From: UBA5336 sp964415675
GTDB lineage: Bacteria > Pseudomonadota > Alphaproteobacteria > Caulobacterales > Hyphomonadaceae
Reading direction: 5' to 3'
Assembly (NCBI GenBank): GCA_964415675.1
Contig: CAYQBG010000002.1
Coordinates: 202,026-266,025 of the forward strand
DNA: 64,000 nt
The notes below the pieces were generated by a model, which ran no database searches, was not told where the DNA came from, and was given only the letters and a program-made list of their open reading frames with translations. Positions 60,434-64,000 of this stretch are shown here, in pieces (position 1 is the stretch's first letter; every line of letters begins with the position of its first letter). The position numbers were made by a program, and so were the translations under genes.

Positions 60434-61045
60434 ATGCTGAAACTTCACTTCGCGCCAAACTCGCGCGCCGGGCGCATTGTCTGGCTGCTGGAAGAGCTGG
60501 AGCTGCCCTACGAACTGAACAACATGTCGTTCCACCCGAAGGATCTGAAATCGGATGAGCATCGCAAACGCCATCCGCTTGGCCGAATTCCCGTTCTCGA
60601 CGATGGCGATGTATCGATCTACGAGTCCGGCGCGATCGTCGATTACATCCTGGAGCGCCACAAGAATGGTGGCCTGAAACCAGCCGTCGATGACCCCCGT
60701 TTTCCCGCCTATCTGCAATGGTTTCACTATTGCGAAGGCATGGTCATGCCGCCCATCAACACGATTGTCGTGCAGACCATATTGCTGCCCGAGGATCGCC
60801 GCGACGCCACCGTGCTCGCCCAGGCCCGAAAGCTCCTGACCAAGTCACTTGCGCCGGTCGATGAGGCGCTCGAAGGCAGGGACTACCTGATTGGCGACTT
60901 CTCGGGTGCCGACATCATGCTCGGGCACGCCTGCTTCATGGCCAACCGGATGGGCTGCGTCACCGACGAGATGACCCATCTGAAGGGGTATGTGGAGCGG
61001 ATCACGGCGCGCCCGGCCTTCCAGACCGCCATCACGATGAAATAG
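60434..61045 (+). CDS. Glutathione S-transferase family protein
   Basis: A 203-residue GST: thioredoxin-like N-terminal domain LKLHFAPNSRAGRIVWLLEELELPYELN...GRIPVLDDGDVSIYESGAIVDYILE (with the Glu-Ser glutathione contact), and a helical C-terminal domain ending in KGYVERITARPAFQTAI. GGGAGAACG precedes ATG 60434. It can conjugate or isomerise small molecules. A gshB gene at 4010-4966 would supply glutathione. Confidence 0.92.
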   Translation: MLKLHFAPNSRAGRIVWLLEELELPYELNNMSFHPKDLKSDEHRKRHPLGRIPVLDDGDVSIYESGAIVDYILERHKNGGLKPAVDDPRFPAYLQWFHYCEGMVMPPINTIVVQTILLPEDRRDATVLAQARKLLTKSLAPVDEALEGRDYLIGDFSGADIMLGHACFMANRMGCVTDEMTHLKGYVERITARPAFQTAITMK

Positions 61046-61082
61046 CGGCCCCGGGGCCATCATTCTCCAGGAGGAGCAAGAC

Positions 61083-61877
61083 ATGGACCTTCAGATAGAG
61101 GGCAAGACGGCGATCATGGCCGGGGGCAGCGCCGGTATGGGCCGCGCGACGGCCGAGCGTCTGGCCGAAGCCGGGGCAAACCTGGTCATCTCCGCGCGGC
61201 GCGAGGATCGCCTGCAACGCGCTGCAGAGGAAATTTCTGAAAAATACAATGCCAGCGTGACACCCGTTGTCGCCGACTCATCGACGCAGGAGGGGCGCAA
61301 CGCTCTGTTCGAAGTCTGCCCCGATCCAGACATCCTGTGCATCACCATAAAGCCGCCCGCACCCAATGGCGACTTTCTGAAGGTGACACCCGAGATGTGG
61401 CGCGAGTCCATCGAGACGACCCTGATCGGCCCGATCGAGATCATGCGGCACTACATACCGGGCATGAAGGAGCGCGGATGGGGACGGATCGTCAATATCG
61501 CGACCTTCTCGGCAAAGAACCCGATGATCTGGCGCCTCATGTCCGGTCCGGCCCGGTCCGCCCTGATCAACTACACGGCCGGTGTGTCGCGCGAAATCGC
61601 CCAGCATGGGATCATGCTCAACAACCTACTTCCCGGCATGTTCCAGACTGAAGGTGCCAGCGAGATCGCGAAGGATTACGCTAACGCATTCGGACTGGGC
61701 GACGATCCGGAGGTCATCCGCGCCCATTTCCGGGCTCACAATCATATCCCCGCAGGCTTTGTCGGCCAGGCCGATGACCTCGCTCCCATGGCCGCTTTCC
61801 TGTGCAGTCCCCTGGCACGCTTCATTGTCGGCCAGAACATCGTGATCGATGGCGGACAACATTATTCGCTTTTCTAA
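61083..61877 (+). CDS. SDR family oxidoreductase
   Basis: A 264-residue SDR: cofactor motif MAGGSAGMGRATAERLAEAGANLVISARRE and PGMFQTEG, VDGAFL-like tail (NIVIDGGQH). The usual catalytic Tyr is not in place: NIATFSAKNPMIWRLMSGPARSALINYTAGVSREIAQHG has Met/Ser-Gly and Arg where Tyr and Lys sit in classical SDRs, as in the atypical 3-oxoacyl-reductase-like branch. CCAGGAGG precedes the ATG; 37 bases after GST. Confidence 0.88.
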   Translation: MDLQIEGKTAIMAGGSAGMGRATAERLAEAGANLVISARREDRLQRAAEEISEKYNASVTPVVADSSTQEGRNALFEVCPDPDILCITIKPPAPNGDFLKVTPEMWRESIETTLIGPIEIMRHYIPGMKERGWGRIVNIATFSAKNPMIWRLMSGPARSALINYTAGVSREIAQHGIMLNNLLPGMFQTEGASEIAKDYANAFGLGDDPEVIRAHFRAHNHIPAGFVGQADDLAPMAAFLCSPLARFIVGQNIVIDGGQHYSLF

Positions 61878-61894
61878 CCGATGTGACCGGGGGC

Positions 61895-62363
61895 GCGTCG
61901 CCCTGGCTGGAACGCCGGGCACGTTCCTCGGCGGTTTTCTGATCGAGAGAGCGTCGTTCAAATCCAAGACGGCAACAACATGGGTGCCCGGAGTCGCTCT
62001 TCTGGTATGCGCCCCGTCTATGCTTCGGCTTTCCTTGTCGATGGCAGCGGCCCGATGGTGGCATTGCTCATGGCGGGAAGTATGCTGCAATACTTCTTCC
62101 TCAGCGCCCAGTTCAACATCGCGCAGGCCGTGGTCAGTCCCCGCGTGCGGGCAACTTCGGTTGCAATACTCCTCTTCGTGGTCAATCTGATTGGATACGG
62201 TATGGGACCGCCCGTCCTGGGTATCGTTGCGGAGGCAGTATCCGCCAGCGGGATTTCCGCAAATGAGCTGGCTGGCCAGATCACCGCGACGTGCAGTTTA
62301 ACCGACCCGAGCCTTTCTGACGCGCTTGTCAGTGCCAGCCGCGAAGCGCGGGCGGTTGGGTAA
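61895..62363 (+). pseudogene. Frameshifted MFS (spinster-like) transporter remnant
   Basis: Right after the SDR, one frame reads AGTPGTFLGGFLIERASFKSK...TTWVPGVALLVCAPS and then is lost near 62015. A second frame continues with YASAFLVDGSGPMVALLMAGSMLQYFF and VSPRVRATSVAILLFVVNLIGYGMGPPVLGIV, ending at TAA 62361-62363. Together they cover the C-terminal spans of a major facilitator of the spinster-like branch. The N-terminal half is missing and the join requires one frameshift. Confidence 0.7.
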
Positions 62364-62508
62364 AGTGGGCTTGTGTCACAGCGACGGGTCTTTTCGTGCC
62401 GGCCGCACTGTTGTTCTTTTTCGCTGGACGGACTTTCCTGTGCGATGTGTATATTAATCCACGTCATTAGGCGGCACTATCATCGCAACACAAATGAGGA
62501 ATGGGGTC

Positions 62509-63600
62509 ATGAAACGTTGGATTTGGGGACTGGTCGGCATTGTCGCCCTTCTGTTGGCAGGCTTTATCGGCTTTCGCGTGTTCCAGGAACAAATCATGTG
62601 GGCCGCCTTTGACCGTGGGCTGGAGTCCCGTTTCGGACCCGACGCCGGCGCGGATATGCCTGATGGCTTGCACGTCTATATGTGCGGTACCGGCTCGCCC
62701 ATGCCAGACAATCTGCGAGCAGCCGCCTGCATCGGAGTGGTCGCTGGAGACAAGGCGTTCATCTTCGACGCCGGCTCCGGTGGCATCCGAAAGCTGACGC
62801 GCATGCGGTTTCCGATGGGTGAGATGGAAGCGGCATTCATCACGCATCTGCATTCCGACCATATCGACGGCCTCGGCGAGATGATGCTGATGGCCTGGAT
62901 TGGAACCAACGGTTTCAGGACTGAACCGCTTCCGGTCTTCGGGCCTCTCGGAACGCAGCGGGTCGTTGAGGCATTCAATGCGGCCTACGAGTTCGATCGC
63001 GGTTTCAGGGTAGCCCATCACGGCGCAGATATCGCCACGCCAAGCGGTTATGGTGGAACGCCGCAGGACGTGATCCTGCCAGCGGGCCCATCGGCAAAAG
63101 CGGTCGTCTACCAGGACGGCGACATCACCATCACGGCCATTCGCGTCAGCCATGCGCCAATCGAGCCGGCCTTCGGCTATCGTATTGACTACAAGGATCG
63201 TTCAGTCTCGATCAGCGGCGATACGATCTATCATCCCGGGTTTGTTGCCGCCTCCGAAGGGGTTGACGTGATGTTTCATGAAGCCCTGGACCCGGACATG
63301 GTTCAGCGCATGATTGCCGCCCTGGAGACGGCTGGCCGGGATGTGACCGCGAAGCTGTTGTTCGACACGCTTGATTATCACGCAACGCCAGAAGACGCTG
63401 CGCGGTCGGCTGCCGGTGCTGGCGCTGCGGAGCTGGTCTACTATCACGTCGTGCCGCCACTCCCGTCGCCGGCCCTGTACCCGATCTGGCTCGGCGATGC
63501 CGACAAGGAATTTGCCGGTGGGATCACCGTTGGAGAAGACGGAATGCTGATCAGCCTGCCATCAGGAAGCGACAGGATCATGACGACAGATGGCTTCTGA
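62509..63600 (+). CDS. MBL-fold metallohydrolase, RNase Z-like, membrane-anchored
   Basis: A 363-residue protein with an N-terminal signal anchor (WGLVGIVALLLAGFIGFRVF) and a metallo-beta-lactamase core: MCGTGSPMPDNLRAAAC, FDAGSGGIRKL, the metal motif ITHLHSDHIDGLGEM, GYRIDYKDRSVSISGDTIY and FHEALDP. Exported RNase Z-like MBL proteins act on unknown small substrates, arylsulfatase-type included. ATG 62509 is preferred to 62494, with GAGG in front. Expression is separate from the SDR. Confidence 0.86.
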   Translation: MKRWIWGLVGIVALLLAGFIGFRVFQEQIMWAAFDRGLESRFGPDAGADMPDGLHVYMCGTGSPMPDNLRAAACIGVVAGDKAFIFDAGSGGIRKLTRMRFPMGEMEAAFITHLHSDHIDGLGEMMLMAWIGTNGFRTEPLPVFGPLGTQRVVEAFNAAYEFDRGFRVAHHGADIATPSGYGGTPQDVILPAGPSAKAVVYQDGDITITAIRVSHAPIEPAFGYRIDYKDRSVSISGDTIYHPGFVAASEGVDVMFHEALDPDMVQRMIAALETAGRDVTAKLLFDTLDYHATPEDAARSAAGAGAAELVYYHVVPPLPSPALYPIWLGDADKEFAGGITVGEDGMLISLPSGSDRIMTTDGF

Positions 63601-63956
63601 ACCGGTTGAGTGGTGAGCTCTGTTGCGGCAGGCAGGTCGCCTGGATGAAACCAGCGGCAGCTTTTTGCGCCCATTGCAGACGCGGAAACCGACGTGTCGA
63701 TTGGCGGTGATCAGCGATTTCAGTCCAGAAATTGGGGTCCGCGCTGAATCCTGGTCTCGCGCCAGGTGAACAACCCAGATGAGGTTTGGTGGCTGGTGAA
63801 TGAAGACAAACGGGCACGACTGCCTTCACCCCCGCATCGGCGATATCTCACCTGATATCGCCGGAACTGCTTCAAGCACTGAGAAGCACCACCGAACATC
63901 GGAACCCCACCCCTCTTTTCGAGGGCTGTTTTTCGGCTGTAAGTGCTTGATTTTAT
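63601..63956. other. Gap with stem-loops before the tRNA
   Basis: No protein-coding frame is convincing here. CGGCGATATC (63838-63847) pairs with GATATCGCCG (63854-63863) around six bases, a strong isolated stem. Confidence 0.5.
63911..63934 (+). terminator. Possible rho-independent terminator
   Basis: CCCTC (63911-63915) pairs with GAGGG (63921-63925) around TTTTC, followed by CTGTTTTTC. It lies about 310 bases after the MBL gene. Confidence 0.45.
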
Positions 63957-64000
63957 TGGAGCGGGCGATGAGATTCGAACTCACGACCCCAACCTTGGCA
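63957..64000 (-). tRNA. tRNA-Gly (GCC), partial at window edge
   Basis: The minus strand reads the anticodon loop end with GCC, a TTCGAAT T-loop between GTGAG and CTCAT, the acceptor strand CGCCCGC, a T discriminator and encoded CCA (63959-63957). This is the 3' half of tRNA-Gly(GCC); the 5' half lies outside. Confidence 0.88.

Overview
The window is GC-rich, tightly packed chromosomal DNA from an alphaproteobacterium. It most likely belongs to the stalked or dimorphic Caulobacterales/Maricaulales/Hyphomonadaceae group. The pointers are a near-canonical CtrA gene (27020-27724) with a CtrA box and two GANTC sites in its promoter region, a FlhF/FlhG pair, a class I lysyl-tRNA synthetase, an ImuA-ImuB-DnaE2 cassette and a hybrid kinase that looks like ShkA. 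No rRNA, CRISPR array, prophage or intact insertion sequence was seen.

Region by region. 1-12.2 kb: FAD oxidoreductase (partial), LpoA-like lipoprotein, rsmI, yraN-like gene, BON lipoprotein, gshB, comM, hybrid kinase, AmpG-like permease, maeB. 12.3-19.2 kb: mutS, a CDP-alcohol phosphatidyltransferase, a convergent gap carrying a perfect CtrA box, a NUDIX gene, a 26-residue membrane ORF, a Na/Ca exchanger, an SDR and threonine aldolase. 19.2-24.9 kb: SOS mutagenesis cassette imuA-imuB-dnaE2 behind a strong promoter and a LexA-like operator. 25-27.8 kb: degenerate flhF, flhG, ctrA. 27.9-34.8 kb: FMN glutamate-synthase-like protein, DUF4105 protein, an XRE/membrane-protein pair with its operator, lysK, an Lrp regulator, pth, rplY. 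34.9-41.2 kb: prs, pgeF, midA-like gene, lgt, ubiK-like gene, ybjN-like gene, proC, COQ9/TetR-fold gene. 41.3-52.5 kb: MarR regulator, M17 aminopeptidase, TPR lipoprotein, DUF1330 and Uma2 genes, DPP-IV-like peptidase, PQQ-type sugar dehydrogenase, small membrane proteins, CPBP protease and a FATP-type acyl-CoA synthetase.

52.8-58.5 kb is the most remarkable part: a compact selenocysteine locus on the minus strand, read in the order selA, selB, tRNA-Sec, a thioredoxin-fused protein of unknown function, and a 172-residue UGSC-family selenoprotein. The UGA at 53131-53129 interrupts the last gene. Reading it as Sec joins two open halves across a U-G-S-C motif, and a small hairpin follows at the spacing expected for a bacterial SECIS. 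The island therefore carries Sec insertion machinery and an apparent client; selD is not in the window.

58.6-63.6 kb looks like accessory, decayed DNA: an acyl-CoA ligase remnant, an SDR lacking its catalytic Tyr/Lys, a TetR regulator with a clear palindromic operator, a GST, a second SDR, a frameshifted MFS remnant and a metallo-beta-lactamase-fold hydrolase. A tRNA-Gly(GCC) runs off the right edge.
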